A stretch of 64,000 nucleotides of DNA from Thermocaproicibacter sp036260805 (GCA_036260805.1 DATALZ010000016.1:1-64000), one strand, 5' to 3'. Shown: positions 43,066 through 52,988, counted from the stretch's first letter. Made by a program: numbers and translations. The notes: generated by a model not told the origin, from the sequence alone.

Positions 43066-43877
43066 GCGGATTCACCGCCGTTCAGCTGCCTGTGAGACTG
43101 CTCTACAAGTTCTTCAATATCCGGTACCGTTCCGGACGGTTCATCGGATTTCTGTAAGTACAGCAGATATTCTATATTCCCTTCCGGCCCCTTAACGGGG
43201 GAAAATGAAAGCCCTAAAACAGAAAATCCATTTTCGAGGGTAAAGTTGATAATATTCTTTACTACTTCCACATGGACAGCCCTGTCACGGACAACACCCT
43301 TTTTGCCAACCTTTTCTCGTCCCGCCTCAAACTGCGGTTTTATGAGGCAGACAGCCTGACCGTTTTCCGCCAGAAATCTTCGTGCAACAGGCAGGACTAA
43401 CTTCAAGGAGATAAACGCAACGTCTACACTGAAAAAATCAATTTGTTCCGGAACCTGTTCCGAAGTAATGTACCGAACATTTGTGCGTTCCAGATTGACT
43501 ACCCGGGGATCGATCCGCAGTTTCCAGGCGAGCTGCCCGTAACCCACATCGATTGAATAGACTTTTTTCGCGCCGTTCTGGAGCATACAGTCTGTGAATC
43601 CGCCCGTAGAAGCGCCAATATCCATTACAGTTTTGCCATTTAAATCAATCGGAAAAACCGCAAGGGCTTTTTCCAGTTTCAGCCCGCCGCGGCTAACATA
43701 GGGCAGAGATTCTCCCCGAACTTCAATTTTAACATCCACAGGGAGCATTGTCCCCGGTTTATCCTGTTTTTGGCCGTTCACATATGTGTTGCCCATCATA
43801 ACGGTGATTTTTGCCTTTTCCCTGCTTTCAGCAAGGCCGCGTTCAAAAATCAGGCAATCCAGTCTTTTTTTCTCCAT
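43062..43877 (-). CDS. tlyA: TlyA-family rRNA 2'-O-methyltransferase/hemolysin-like protein
   Basis: 271 residues: N-terminal S4 RNA-binding domain (KKRLDCLIFERGLAESREKA) and an FtsJ-like methyltransferase domain (VMDIGASTGGFTDCMLQNGA, then FFSVDVAFISLKLVLP, KPQFEAGREKVGKKGVVRD). TlyA enzymes methylate ribosomal RNA; the older hemolysin label is doubtful. The ATG at 43877 shares its A with the dxs stop (TAATG); a GTG at 43889 is an alternative start. Confidence 0.92.
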   Translation of the reverse strand: MEKKRLDCLIFERGLAESREKAKITVMMGNTYVNGQKQDKPGTMLPVDVKIEVRGESLPYVSRGGLKLEKALAVFPIDLNGKTVMDIGASTGGFTDCMLQNGAKKVYSIDVGYGQLAWKLRIDPRVVNLERTNVRYITSEQVPEQIDFFSVDVAFISLKLVLPVARRFLAENGQAVCLIKPQFEAGREKVGKKGVVRDRAVHVEVVKNIINFTLENGFSVLGLSFSPVKGPEGNIEYLLYLQKSDEPSGTVPDIEELVEQSHRQLNGGESA

Positions 43878-45733
43878 TACTTCGCGCACTCCGTAAGAAT
43901 CATTTTATACATTCCGCTGTCATCAAGTCCAAGTAAATCCAATGTCTCAGCCATTGTTGCCTGTTCAACAAAGCCGGTTATGGCCCGCAAATGAAATTTT
44001 CCATGAAACTCAGATTGGCTCAGCAAATAATTAAAGTGTTCGCCGACGCCTCCCTGGGCAATTCCTTCCTCAAAGAAAAAGATATGTTCCGAAACTGCAG
44101 CCAGCCGAACAGCGTCCTCGTCAATCGGACGAATTCGGTTCAGCTTTAAAATATTAACACCTATGCTGTGCTCTTTCAGTCTTGACATTGCCAAACAGGA
44201 AAAGGAAAAGAGACGCCCGTAGGTTACAATCGTTATTTTGGCGTTAGAGTCCCCGTATTCATCGAACGGGCAGCCGCACGGCTGAAAATCAAACGGACGG
44301 AAAAGCTGTCCGCCCCTTGGATATCTTACCGCCGCAACACCAGGGCTATCGTAAAGAGCCATTCGGAGGCACAACTTCAATTCGTCATAATAAGAAGGCG
44401 AATATACAGCGGCGCCCGGGATTGTATTGAAATATGCCGCGTCAAAAATCCCCTGATGCGTTTGACCGTCTTCGCCGACGATACCGGCTCTGTCAACGGC
44501 CAGAACTACCTTTACACGCTGAAGCGCAGCATCGTGAATCAGCTGGTCATATCCCCTCTGCAGGAATGAGGAGTACACCGCAAACACAGGAATCATACCG
44601 CCCGCCGCGAGACCGCCGCAAAAGGTTACGGCGTGCTCTTCAGCGATACCCGTATCAAAAAAACGTTCCGGGAATTTTTTCGCAAATTCAGTCAGACCTG
44701 TTCCGGATTGCATTGCTGCGGTGATTCCGCAGATTCTGCCGTCTTCTTCAGCAATTCTGCAAAGCGTTTCACCAAAAACGGCTGAAAAATTCGGCCCGGA
44801 TGAAATAGACTTGCCGGTTTTGATATTGAAACTGGAGACGCCGTGAAACGCGCCCGGATTTTGCTCCGCGAACGAATACCCTTTTCCCTTTTGGGTGATT
44901 ACATGCAGAAGAACCGGGTGGTTGATGCTCTTCACATTGGTAAATACTTCAATCAGCTTATCAATATTGTGGCCGTCAAACGGGCCATAATAGTAAAAAC
45001 CCATGTCTTCAAAAATTGTACTGTTGTAGAGCAGTTGTTTCAGTACGGATTTTGAACGGGTCAAAGCGTGGTGTACTGGACGTCCAATTCCCGGAATATG
45101 GTCAAGAGTTTTCTCAACATTCCCTTTAATCCGGAAATACGACGGTTCGGTACGAATTTTTGCAAGATAACGCGCCATAGAACCAACATTGCGCGAAATA
45201 GACATTTTGTTATCATTCAGAACAACAATAAAATTCTTATTGTAACGACCGGCATTATTCAAGCCCTCATATGCCAGACCGCCGGTCAAAGCACCGTCAC
45301 CGATTACCGCAACAACATGCCCGTCCGCGCTGGTAAGCTCTTTCGCTTTGGCAAGTCCAAGTGCTGCCGATATAGAAGTACTGCTGTGTCCACTGGTAAA
45401 TGGGTCATACGGACTTTCCTGCCGATTGGGGAAACCGGACAATCCGTCCTTCGTTCGGATGGTAGAAATCCGGCTGCAGCGTCCAGTCAGCATTTTATGC
45501 GTATAAGACTGGTGACCGACATCCCAGACGATTTTGTCATCAAGCGAATTGAACACTCGATGCAGCGCAACGGTCAGTTCCACTACTCCAAGATTGGAAG
45601 CGAGGTGGCCGCCGTTTGAAGCAACCGTTCGAATAATGCGTGTCCTTATTTCAGTGCAAAGCTGTTTTAATTGTTCGGATGACAGCCATTTTAAATCTTC
45701 CGGGGATTTAATCGTATCTAAAAGGCCGCTCAT
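43877..45733 (-). CDS. dxs: 1-deoxy-D-xylulose-5-phosphate synthase
   Basis: 618 residues, thiamine-diphosphate enzyme that starts the MEP isoprenoid pathway from pyruvate and glyceraldehyde-3-phosphate. Visible are GHQSYTHKMLTGR, the ThDP/Mg motif GDGALTGGLAYEGLNNAG, the catalytic pyrimidine-domain GIAEEHAVTFCGGLAAGG and the C-terminal transketolase domain. It lies 18 nt after folD; xseA, xseB and ispA, which often lie between these two genes, are absent. Confidence 0.96.
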   Translation of the reverse strand: MSGLLDTIKSPEDLKWLSSEQLKQLCTEIRTRIIRTVASNGGHLASNLGVVELTVALHRVFNSLDDKIVWDVGHQSYTHKMLTGRCSRISTIRTKDGLSGFPNRQESPYDPFTSGHSSTSISAALGLAKAKELTSADGHVVAVIGDGALTGGLAYEGLNNAGRYNKNFIVVLNDNKMSISRNVGSMARYLAKIRTEPSYFRIKGNVEKTLDHIPGIGRPVHHALTRSKSVLKQLLYNSTIFEDMGFYYYGPFDGHNIDKLIEVFTNVKSINHPVLLHVITQKGKGYSFAEQNPGAFHGVSSFNIKTGKSISSGPNFSAVFGETLCRIAEEDGRICGITAAMQSGTGLTEFAKKFPERFFDTGIAEEHAVTFCGGLAAGGMIPVFAVYSSFLQRGYDQLIHDAALQRVKVVLAVDRAGIVGEDGQTHQGIFDAAYFNTIPGAAVYSPSYYDELKLCLRMALYDSPGVAAVRYPRGGQLFRPFDFQPCGCPFDEYGDSNAKITIVTYGRLFSFSCLAMSRLKEHSIGVNILKLNRIRPIDEDAVRLAAVSEHIFFFEEGIAQGGVGEHFNYLLSQSEFHGKFHLRAITGFVEQATMAETLDLLGLDDSGMYKMILTECAK

Positions 45734-45751
45734 CGCAACAACCTCAATCGT

Positions 45752-46612
45752 TTACCGAACGGCAATACCGTTCTGAATTTTCGCTGCCGTAATTGTATTC
45801 TTCAGCAGCATGGCAATCGTCATGGGACCAACTCCGCCCGGTACCGGAGTAATTCGGGACGCAATCGGTTCAACCTGTGCGAAGTCAACGTCTCCGCACA
45901 GCTTTCCGTTTTCATCACGATCCATACCGACGTCAATCACAACTGCGCCGGGTTTTACCATATCCGCGGTTACAAACTTTGGTTTGCCAACAGCTGCAAC
46001 AAGGATGTCGGCTCCCAAACAGATTTCTTTGAGATTTTTTGTCCTACTGTGGCAGATGGTAACAGTCCCGTTTTCATGCATTAAAAGCATCGCCATTGGC
46101 TTACCGACAATGTTGCTCCGGCCAATCACGACACAGTTCTTCCCTTCCGCGGAAATTGATTCATGATGCAGAAGTTCCATAATACCTGCCGGAGTGCACG
46201 GTACAAAATGATAATTCCCAATTAAAATTCTGCCCACATTGGACGGATGAAATGCATCCACATCCTTTTTAGGGTCGATTGTCTCAATGACGGCCTGCTC
46301 GTCGAGTCCTTTTGGCAGCGGAAGCTGAACTAAGATTCCATTGATTTCTTTTTTCTGATTCAGCTTACGAACCAGATTTAAAAGTTCTTCCTGGCTTGTG
46401 GTCTCCGGCAATGCGTACTCTTCCGAATAAATTCCGGTAGCCGCACATGCTTTCTTTTTATTGTTAACGTATGTTCTGGATGCGGGGTCGCTGCCCACCA
46501 AAACTACAGCAAGACCCGGCACAATCCCCTTTTTCTTAAGTCCTTTGACTTCCAGCGCAACATTGGCTTTTGTTTCAGCCGATATTGCTTTTCCATCTAT
46601 AATTTTTGACAT
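45752..46612 (-). CDS. folD: Methylenetetrahydrofolate dehydrogenase/cyclohydrolase
   Basis: 286 residues, bifunctional one-carbon enzyme. Motifs: VGSDPASRTYVNNKKKACAA (with the catalytic Lys), GILVQLPLPKGLDEQAV, GRSNIVGKPMAMLL for NADP binding and PVPGGVGPMTIAMLL at the end. It supplies formyl-folate for purine synthesis. First gene of the dxs run. Confidence 0.96.
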   Translation of the reverse strand: MSKIIDGKAISAETKANVALEVKGLKKKGIVPGLAVVLVGSDPASRTYVNNKKKACAATGIYSEEYALPETTSQEELLNLVRKLNQKKEINGILVQLPLPKGLDEQAVIETIDPKKDVDAFHPSNVGRILIGNYHFVPCTPAGIMELLHHESISAEGKNCVVIGRSNIVGKPMAMLLMHENGTVTICHSRTKNLKEICLGADILVAAVGKPKFVTADMVKPGAVVIDVGMDRDENGKLCGDVDFAQVEPIASRITPVPGGVGPMTIAMLLKNTITAAKIQNGIAVR

Positions 46613-46722
46613 TTTTAGGACAGTCCTTTCTTAGGGAGAGTGAAAATTAACAGGTTTACACTCTAAAGAAAGTTCATCTTTAGAACTGAATCATTAGACC
46701 CATTTGAGCGTTTATTGGCAGA

Positions 46723-47793
46723 TTATTGCTCTGCAGGTTTCTCTTCCGCTTTTTCTGCGTCCGTATCAGGATTCTTCACGTCATGATCAGACTCTACTGA
46801 TTCAGATGGTTTTTCAGCACTCTGTTCCACTGGTTCACGGATAGAATCGCCCGCCATGACTTTTTTAGCGTCTTCTCCGCTTTCAAAAATCGTGCTGGTT
46901 CCGTCGTCTATTTCAGCATCCGGCTGCTTTTTCACTTTGACTTCGTCAACAATAGAGTTCAGTTCCATAATCTTCTTGGAACCACATCCTGTTAGGGCAG
47001 TCCTGTTGCGAAAAACGACCAGCAAGACAATGGATGCCGCTACTGCGATGACCGCTACAACCTGAGATACTCTGAGCGGAATTGCAGGAGTAATCAAGCT
47101 GTCAGTACGCAGGCCTTCAATGAAGAAGCGACCAATGCCGTACCAGATGCTGTAAAGGAGAAATACCTGACCGTCATACCTTCTGAATTTTCTGCTGAAA
47201 ATATGTAGCAGAACGAACCCAAGAAGGCACCACAGAGATTCATAAAGGAAGCAGGGATGAACACCGGTAGATGAAATTGCATCCGTTCTCTCGCTCACCA
47301 TACGCCATGGAAGGTCAGTTGCCGTTCCAAAAGCTTCCTGATTAATAAAGTTACCCCAACGGCCAATGCTTTGCCCGATCAAAAAGCCGAGCGCCGCCAG
47401 ATCCAGAACGGCTGGAACGCTGATCTTGTGCAGTTTGGCAACAATGGCGCCGCAGATCAGGCCGCCGATAATGCCGCCGTAAATGCCGAGTCCGCCCTCC
47501 CAGATATATAATACACTGATTGGGTTTTTAATGTATTGGCTGCTGGCATCAAAAAGCACATAATAAAGGCGCGCACCGATCACACCGCCGATGATGCCAA
47601 CGATGACTGCGTCAATGAGTTTATCCTGATCCATGTGGAACCGTTTGCTGCTTTTCATAACATATAGGAAAGCCAGCAAAAATCCTAATGCAATAATGAT
47701 GCCGTACCAAGCAAAGGAATGCCCGCCGATGGTAAATGCCGTAGGGTTAATTTTGAAACTGAATCCGAGCCCCGGGAATTGAACATTATACAT
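46723..47793 (-). CDS. lgt: Prolipoprotein diacylglyceryl transferase with acidic C-terminal tail
   Basis: 356 residues. Integral membrane enzyme that attaches diacylglycerol to the lipobox Cys. Seven hydrophobic helices; the Lgt signature GRWGNFINQEAFG and GGLGIYGGIIGGLI are present. After the last helix comes an unusual tail of about 85 residues rich in Glu, Asp and Lys (VEQSAEKPSESVESD and similar), not needed for the core enzyme. The start at 47793 is family-typical. Confidence 0.94.
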   Translation of the reverse strand: MYNVQFPGLGFSFKINPTAFTIGGHSFAWYGIIIALGFLLAFLYVMKSSKRFHMDQDKLIDAVIVGIIGGVIGARLYYVLFDASSQYIKNPISVLYIWEGGLGIYGGIIGGLICGAIVAKLHKISVPAVLDLAALGFLIGQSIGRWGNFINQEAFGTATDLPWRMVSERTDAISSTGVHPCFLYESLWCLLGFVLLHIFSRKFRRYDGQVFLLYSIWYGIGRFFIEGLRTDSLITPAIPLRVSQVVAVIAVAASIVLLVVFRNRTALTGCGSKKIMELNSIVDEVKVKKQPDAEIDDGTSTIFESGEDAKKVMAGDSIREPVEQSAEKPSESVESDHDVKNPDTDAEKAEEKPAEQ

Positions 47794-47863
47794 GCTGTAC
47801 CACCACTTCTTTACGCTTAATATTTCGCCATAAAATCGATACCGGATTTATCTTGGCAATTCA

Positions 47864-49150
47864 CTACTGAATCGGCCAAACGATGGAAAGCGCCGAACAT
47901 TCAGGTTTCAGCTGGGTATCTAAACGTGCGAGGACAGACTTTTCGTCTGCATCTGCGACCGCGTCGATATAGGAAAACAGCTCCCGCCCTGAAAATGCAA
48001 GGGAAATTAAGGAATTCGCGATGTTGCCCACATGATTTAGCGCGGTAATATTACGGCCGTATACAGCGTTTTTAGCGCGAGTAAATACGGCATGATCGAT
48101 GCCTTCTTTGCGGAAACGCTCGATTTCTTTCTTGATTTCTTTCTCAACAGATTCCGGATCTTTGGATTCCCCCGAAAAAATAACAGTGGCAAATCCCGGG
48201 CCTTCAAAATATTCATGACCGAAAGAAGCCTCGTTAATCAGGCCTGCATCCAAAAGTCTGCGGTAAAGCGGGGATGCAGAAGATGACAGCGCTTCCAAAA
48301 GGATTTCCGTTTCAGCAATTTGTTTTACATTTGCTCGTCCGTTTGCCACGGATTCCTTGAAGCCCAGTTCAAAAAGCGGTACGGCAACGGAAAGCTTTTG
48401 TTCCGCTCGGGGCTGAACGATGCTTTCCGGTTCATCCTCAAAGATGCGGTCCACAGTGACGGGCTTGGACGGTTTAAGCATTTTATCGCAAAGTTTGAGA
48501 ACACGGTCAAGATCAATGTCTCCGGCAATACACAGTGCCATATTATTCAGATTGTAAAATGTACCGTAGCACTGATACAAAAGTTCCGGGGTGATTTTCG
48601 CAATGCTCTCGGTTGTTCCGGCAATATCAATTTTCACCGGATGCGTATGATAAAGCGCTCCTAAAAGATTAAACATCACGCGCCACTGGGGGTCGTCGTC
48701 ATACATACGGATTTCCTGGCCGATGATACCCTGTTCCTTTTGAACCGTTTTTTCCGTAAAATACGGAGACTGAACGAAATCTAGCAGAATCTCAAGTGAT
48801 TCGTATACGTTTTCGGTACAGGAAAACAGATAGCAGGTCATATCAAACGAGGTATACGCATTTGCGGATGCTCCGGTTTTTGCATAGCGGGAAAATGCGT
48901 CACCGTCTTCGCTTTCAAACAGTTTGTGTTCCAGATAATGGGCAATACCGTTTGGAACTGTATGCGTTTCATTTTCATCCGACGTTTTGAAGCAATTGTC
49001 AATGGAACCGTACTTTGTTCCGAATACGGCATAAGTTGAATTGTTCTTCTCTTTTGGATAGATAAAAATTTTCAGACCGGATGAATGCCTGACTTCGTAG
49101 TATTTATCACCAGTTCTGTCACTTTTAACTTCTTTAATTTCATCATTCAT
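47864..49150 (-). CDS. yfmH: M16-family zinc peptidase, YfmH type
   Basis: 428 residues. The inverted zinc motif HYLEH is at 71-75 (NGIAHYLEHKLFE), with a downstream Glu in the expected helix; a second M16 domain follows. In Bacillus the YfmF/YfmH pair is needed for 5-aminopentanol modification of EF-P; the exact reaction here is inferred. Its start overlaps the yfmF stop, so the two form one unit, like the active and inactive halves of other M16 heterodimers. Confidence 0.88.
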   Translation of the reverse strand: MNDEIKEVKSDRTGDKYYEVRHSSGLKIFIYPKEKNNSTYAVFGTKYGSIDNCFKTSDENETHTVPNGIAHYLEHKLFESEDGDAFSRYAKTGASANAYTSFDMTCYLFSCTENVYESLEILLDFVQSPYFTEKTVQKEQGIIGQEIRMYDDDPQWRVMFNLLGALYHTHPVKIDIAGTTESIAKITPELLYQCYGTFYNLNNMALCIAGDIDLDRVLKLCDKMLKPSKPVTVDRIFEDEPESIVQPRAEQKLSVAVPLFELGFKESVANGRANVKQIAETEILLEALSSSASPLYRRLLDAGLINEASFGHEYFEGPGFATVIFSGESKDPESVEKEIKKEIERFRKEGIDHAVFTRAKNAVYGRNITALNHVGNIANSLISLAFSGRELFSYIDAVADADEKSVLARLDTQLKPECSALSIVWPIQ

Positions 49151-50430
49151 CAGGCTTCCACCTCATTTCCTGTTAAGCGGTATACTGTATCGAGCGTAAT
49201 GGATTTTGCAGTATGAATCAAATCGTCGCGAGTCACTGCGGTAACGCGCTCCGCTTCTTCTTCGGGAGTACGAAGCGGGTCGGAAAATGTTTTGGACAAA
49301 TACCAGCCCTCAAGACCGTCCAGCGAATCGGTAAGCGTGTGGTAACTGTTGCAAAGGCTCAGTTTTGCGGCCTTCAAATCATCTTCGGTAAAATTACCAT
49401 TTTTCACTTCGTCAAGTTGAGCAATAATCTCGGTTTTTGCGCGGCCGATATTTGCAGTTTCTACCCCGCTCTGAACCAAAAGAATACCTTTGATCGGGTT
49501 GAACATGGAGCTGCAGTAATAGCATAAGCTCATCTTTTCGCGGACGTTGAGGAACAGCTTCGAATTCGGCGTACCGCCATACAAGGCGCTCATCAATTTC
49601 ATAGCCGGAACTGTTTTGTCCGGTTCCGCGCATGCGGTACGGAAGCCCATAACGAGCTTGGACTGAGCTACGTCCATCTTCTCAGTAATATCATTAGACT
49701 GATCAGCTGTCTTCACTGCCAGTGTGGGGCACTGCACGATTGAAGTTCTGCCCAGATTTTGAAAGGCTGCCGAGAAATCGCAGAAAATCGGTTCCGGGTC
49801 GCAGTCACCTAAAACCATAATTTCTGCCCTTGCGTGATGAATCAGATTGTTCCACGCTTCGGTAAGGCTTTCACGTTTCAGGTTTTGGATATCTTCCTTC
49901 GTCCCGCAGCGGCTAATCCCGTAAGGCTCGTCCGAACACATAATCTCTTCGCAGCGGCGAAGCGCATAAGCACGCTTATCGTTAAATTCAGATTCGAGCA
50001 TCTCGATCATCTGACGTTTTTCCTGTTCAAAACCGTCTTCGGGAAAAAGCCCTTCCTGGAATGGAGGGTCAAACAATACGCTGCACAAAAGCCGGGAAAG
50101 TTCTGCGGAAACGCTCTCGCGGTTCAAAGCATACCGGTCTGCAATGCCGGATGCGGAAACGGACAGAACCTGAATATCGCCAAGTTTTTGAACGTCGGCG
50201 TCAAGTTCCGCTCCGTAAAGTTCTGCCAAATGCTCGTTTAATTTTGTGTAATCCGGATATTTTCTGCTTGCACGCGTCAGCAGGAACGGCAAAATCGCGT
50301 TTGCGGCTGCAGTTTCCTTATTAAGCGGCAGCAAAAAATGAATGGACATGCGTACCGTTTTGAACCGGCTGTCTCTGATGCTCCTGAAATTGACGCCGTC
50401 ACAAACGGGGCGCTGTTCAATTCCTGTCAT
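49150..50430 (-). CDS. yfmF: M16-like protein without zinc motif, YfmF type
   Basis: 426 residues with the M16 fold (VRMSIHFLLPLNKETAAANA, SRKYPDYTKLNEHLAELYGA) but no HXXEH where YfmH has it, so it is the non-catalytic partner. The C-terminal half has the R/Y-type substrate pocket region (GGTPNSKLFLNVREKMSLCY). It directly precedes yfmH. The start has GGAG upstream. Confidence 0.87.
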   Translation of the reverse strand: MTGIEQRPVCDGVNFRSIRDSRFKTVRMSIHFLLPLNKETAAANAILPFLLTRASRKYPDYTKLNEHLAELYGAELDADVQKLGDIQVLSVSASGIADRYALNRESVSAELSRLLCSVLFDPPFQEGLFPEDGFEQEKRQMIEMLESEFNDKRAYALRRCEEIMCSDEPYGISRCGTKEDIQNLKRESLTEAWNNLIHHARAEIMVLGDCDPEPIFCDFSAAFQNLGRTSIVQCPTLAVKTADQSNDITEKMDVAQSKLVMGFRTACAEPDKTVPAMKLMSALYGGTPNSKLFLNVREKMSLCYYCSSMFNPIKGILLVQSGVETANIGRAKTEIIAQLDEVKNGNFTEDDLKAAKLSLCNSYHTLTDSLDGLEGWYLSKTFSDPLRTPEEEAERVTAVTRDDLIHTAKSITLDTVYRLTGNEVEA

Positions 50431-50472
50431 CCATTATTCATCTCCAAATAAATTTCGGTTAAATCACGCATC

Positions 50473-50501
50473 ATTATACCACAATTAAAACCTGTAGAAA
50501 A
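50473..50501 (-). promoter_or_regulatory. yfmF-yfmH promoter, extended -10
   Basis: Minus strand TGGTATAAT gives a consensus -10 with the TG extension; the -35 (TTTTCT, 17 bp away) is weak. Confidence 0.65.
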
Positions 50502-50572
50502 GAATGAATCTATTGCTTTCACCGAAATTTTACAAATTGCAGCGATTTGCTGGATTTGGTTCCTGCGCGCGG

Positions 50573-50601
50573 TTGCGGCAAAAAAACTCCGGTGATATAA
50601 T
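50573..50601 (+). promoter_or_regulatory. Promoter of the DMT transporter gene
   Basis: TTGCGG, 17-bp spacer, TATAAT, about 30 nt before the start; divergent from the yfmF promoter. Confidence 0.7.
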
Positions 50602-50629
50602 AAAAACCATTGAAACTGAGGTGTATTGA

Positions 50630-51517
50630 TTGAAAAAAATTCAGAACAAACCCCTGCTGGCTAAGATCGGCCTCTTAATGATTACCATTATCTGGGGCAG
50701 CGCTTTTGTCGTAGTTAAGAACACAACATCAGCGATGCCGCCTTCCTACATAATTGCAATCCGTTTTGGATTAGCTGCTTTTTTTATGTGCATTATTTTC
50801 TTTAAAAGATTACGAAAAATTCGTTTTGCCGAGATAAAAGGCGGAATTATCATCGGTATTTTCAACGTTCTGGGCTTTGAATTTCAAACGATCGGCTCAA
50901 AGTTCACAACAGCGGGAAACAATGCGTTTTTAACTGCCGTCTACTGTGTTGTCGTCCCGTTTCTTTACTGGATTGTAAAGCATAAAAAGCCGAATATCTA
51001 TAATGTCTTATCCGCTTTTATCTGTATTGTGGGAGTTGGGCTTTTGTCGCTCAAAGACGGTTTTTCCATGAATTTCGGGGATATTCTGTCCCTGTTGTGC
51101 GGACTGAGCTTCGCGGTTCAAATTGTTGCAATTGATATTTTTACCGAAAATTGCGACCCTATACTTCTTACCATATCGCAATCGATCGTAACCGTTATTA
51201 TCACTCTTCCGATTGCCCTTGTATTTGAAAAGTTCCCTGCTGCGATTGAGGGAAAAACGATTCTGTCTCTGCTGTACATCGGTATTTTCAGCACTATGAT
51301 CGCTTTTATGGTTCAAATGATCTGCCAGAAATACGTTAAGCCTTCAAAAGCATCGCTGATTATGTCGCTGGAATCCGTCTTCGGCACACTGTGCGGGATT
51401 CTTTTTCTTAGGGAATCCCTTACAGTTCGCACATTTTTCGGCTGCGCGCTGATTTTCGGGGCAATTTACCTTTCGGAATGGAAGCCTTCTTTGAAAAGCC
51501 TGAAAAAAGCAGCCTGA
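50630..51517 (+). CDS. EamA/DMT-superfamily transporter
   Basis: 295 residues, ten hydrophobic helices in two EamA repeats (first begins LLMITIIWGSAFVVVKNTTS; second near FGDILSLLCGLSFAVQIVAI). These are exporters of amino acids or other metabolites; the substrate is unknown. The start is TTG at 50630 with GAGGTG six bases upstream. Monocistronic, with its own promoter and terminator. Confidence 0.9.
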   Translation: MKKIQNKPLLAKIGLLMITIIWGSAFVVVKNTTSAMPPSYIIAIRFGLAAFFMCIIFFKRLRKIRFAEIKGGIIIGIFNVLGFEFQTIGSKFTTAGNNAFLTAVYCVVVPFLYWIVKHKKPNIYNVLSAFICIVGVGLLSLKDGFSMNFGDILSLLCGLSFAVQIVAIDIFTENCDPILLTISQSIVTVIITLPIALVFEKFPAAIEGKTILSLLYIGIFSTMIAFMVQMICQKYVKPSKASLIMSLESVFGTLCGILFLRESLTVRTFFGCALIFGAIYLSEWKPSLKSLKKAA

Positions 51518-51596
51518 TGCACATCCCAGCAGCCGATTTATCATTTCTCTTTAGTACTTATTAAAAAGTCCTTCCATAATACCCGCAAACAACGGG

Positions 51597-51626
51597 AAAA
51601 GTTAGCCTCCAAAGGCTAACTTTTTT
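51597..51626 (+). terminator. Terminator of the DMT gene
   Basis: AAGTTAGCC/GGCTAACTT stem with six T at its 3' edge on the plus strand. Confidence 0.85.
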
Positions 51627-51669
51627 AAAATATTTTTAAATTGACCGAAAAACAGTTCAGAAACATATT

Positions 51670-51698
51670 CGGGAGCGGTATTGCCGCTCCCGATTTTT
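51670..51698 (-). terminator. Terminator of metY
   Basis: CGGGAGCGG/CCGCTCCCG, perfect 9-bp stem touching the metY stop codon. The better T run is on the plus strand, so it may act in both directions. Confidence 0.7.
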
Positions 51699-52970
51699 TC
51701 AGATACAGTTCAGCGCATTCTTCACATCATCAAGAATATCATTGACATTCTCTATGCCTACTGACATACGGATCATATTCGGGCTGATGCCGGCTTCGGC
51801 CAACTGCTTATCGTTCAGCTGGCGGTGTGTTGTGCTTGCGGGATGCAGAACGCAGGTACGAAGATCCGCAACATGCGTGACAATGGAAGCAAGCTTGAGT
51901 CCTTCCATAAATCTTCCTGCACCTTCTCTTCCGCCTTTTACGCCGAATGAAATAACGCCGCTGGTACCATGGGGCATATATTTCTTGGCAAGAGCATGAT
52001 ATTTGCTGCTCTCGAGATCCGGATAATCAATCCATTCAACCTTATCGTTTTTCTCAAGGAATTTTGCAACAGCCAGCGCATTGGAACAGTGGCGTTCCAT
52101 ACGGAGGGCAAGCGTCTCCAGACCAAGATTCAGAAGGAAAGCATTCATTGGGGCGGCCTGCGCGCCAATATCACGCATCATATGAACTCTTGCCTTTGTG
52201 ATGTATGCCGCTTTGCCGAAATCTTTGGCATAAATCATACCATGGTATGATTCATCCGGTTCCGTCAAGCATGGGAATTTGCCGTTAGCCCAATTAAAGT
52301 TGCCGCTGTCAACAATAACGCCGCCAACCTGTACGGCATGCCCGTCCATATATTTGGTCGTGGAGTGGGTTACAATATCGACGCCGAACTCAAAAGGACG
52401 GCAGTTCATAGGGGTTGGGAAGGTATTGTCCACAATGACGGGGACACCATGGGCGTGTGCTGCTTTTGCAAATTTTTCGAGATCAGTCACAACCAATGAC
52501 GGGTTGGAAAGAGTCTCAGCGAAAACGCAGCGGGTGTTGTCCTGAAAAGCCGCGTTCAGCTCTTCTTCGGTACAGTCCGGAGACACAAAGGTGCAGTCAA
52601 TGCCCATTTCCTTGGCTGTCTTATTAAAGAGGTTGAAAGTGCCACCGTAAATTGCCGCTGAACTGACCATGTGATCTCCGCTGTGGCAGATATTTAAAAC
52701 GGAGAGCAGGGATGCAGCCTGTCCGGAAGAAGTAAGCAGCGCGCCGACGCCGCCTTCCAGAGCCGCTATTTTTTTCTCGACTGCGTCAAGCGTAGGATTG
52801 CCAATGCGCGTATAGAAAAAACCGTTGGCTTTCAGGTCAAATAAATCGCCCATTGCCTGAGCGGTATCATATTTATAAGTTGTGCTCTGCACAATCGGCA
52901 GAACGCGGGGCTCGCCGTTTTTCGGTTCATAACCAGCATGAATACAGTTTGTGTCGATCCGATATCCCAT
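51699..52970 (-). CDS. metY: O-acetylhomoserine sulfhydrylase (MetY type)
   Basis: 423 residues, Cys/Met-metabolism PLP enzyme. N-terminus RIDTNCIHAGYEPKNG and PIVQSTTYKYDTAQAMGDLF, ALEGGVGALLTSSGQAA for PLP phosphate binding, and the PLP lysine in VTHSTTKYMDGH. Length and the insert around 240 favour O-acetylhomoserine sulfhydrylase over cystathionine lyases; methionine gamma-lyase remains possible. No SAM riboswitch lies in the short upstream gap. Confidence 0.9.
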   Translation of the reverse strand: MGYRIDTNCIHAGYEPKNGEPRVLPIVQSTTYKYDTAQAMGDLFDLKANGFFYTRIGNPTLDAVEKKIAALEGGVGALLTSSGQAASLLSVLNICHSGDHMVSSAAIYGGTFNLFNKTAKEMGIDCTFVSPDCTEEELNAAFQDNTRCVFAETLSNPSLVVTDLEKFAKAAHAHGVPVIVDNTFPTPMNCRPFEFGVDIVTHSTTKYMDGHAVQVGGVIVDSGNFNWANGKFPCLTEPDESYHGMIYAKDFGKAAYITKARVHMMRDIGAQAAPMNAFLLNLGLETLALRMERHCSNALAVAKFLEKNDKVEWIDYPDLESSKYHALAKKYMPHGTSGVISFGVKGGREGAGRFMEGLKLASIVTHVADLRTCVLHPASTTHRQLNDKQLAEAGISPNMIRMSVGIENVNDILDDVKNALNCI

Positions 52971-52988
52971 TTTTATAACTCCTTTACT

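Noticed and set aside
46613..46635. Shine-Dalgarno of folD hidden in a palindrome
   Set aside because: AGGACAGTCCT overlaps the ribosome site but with a one-base centre it cannot form a useful RNA hairpin.
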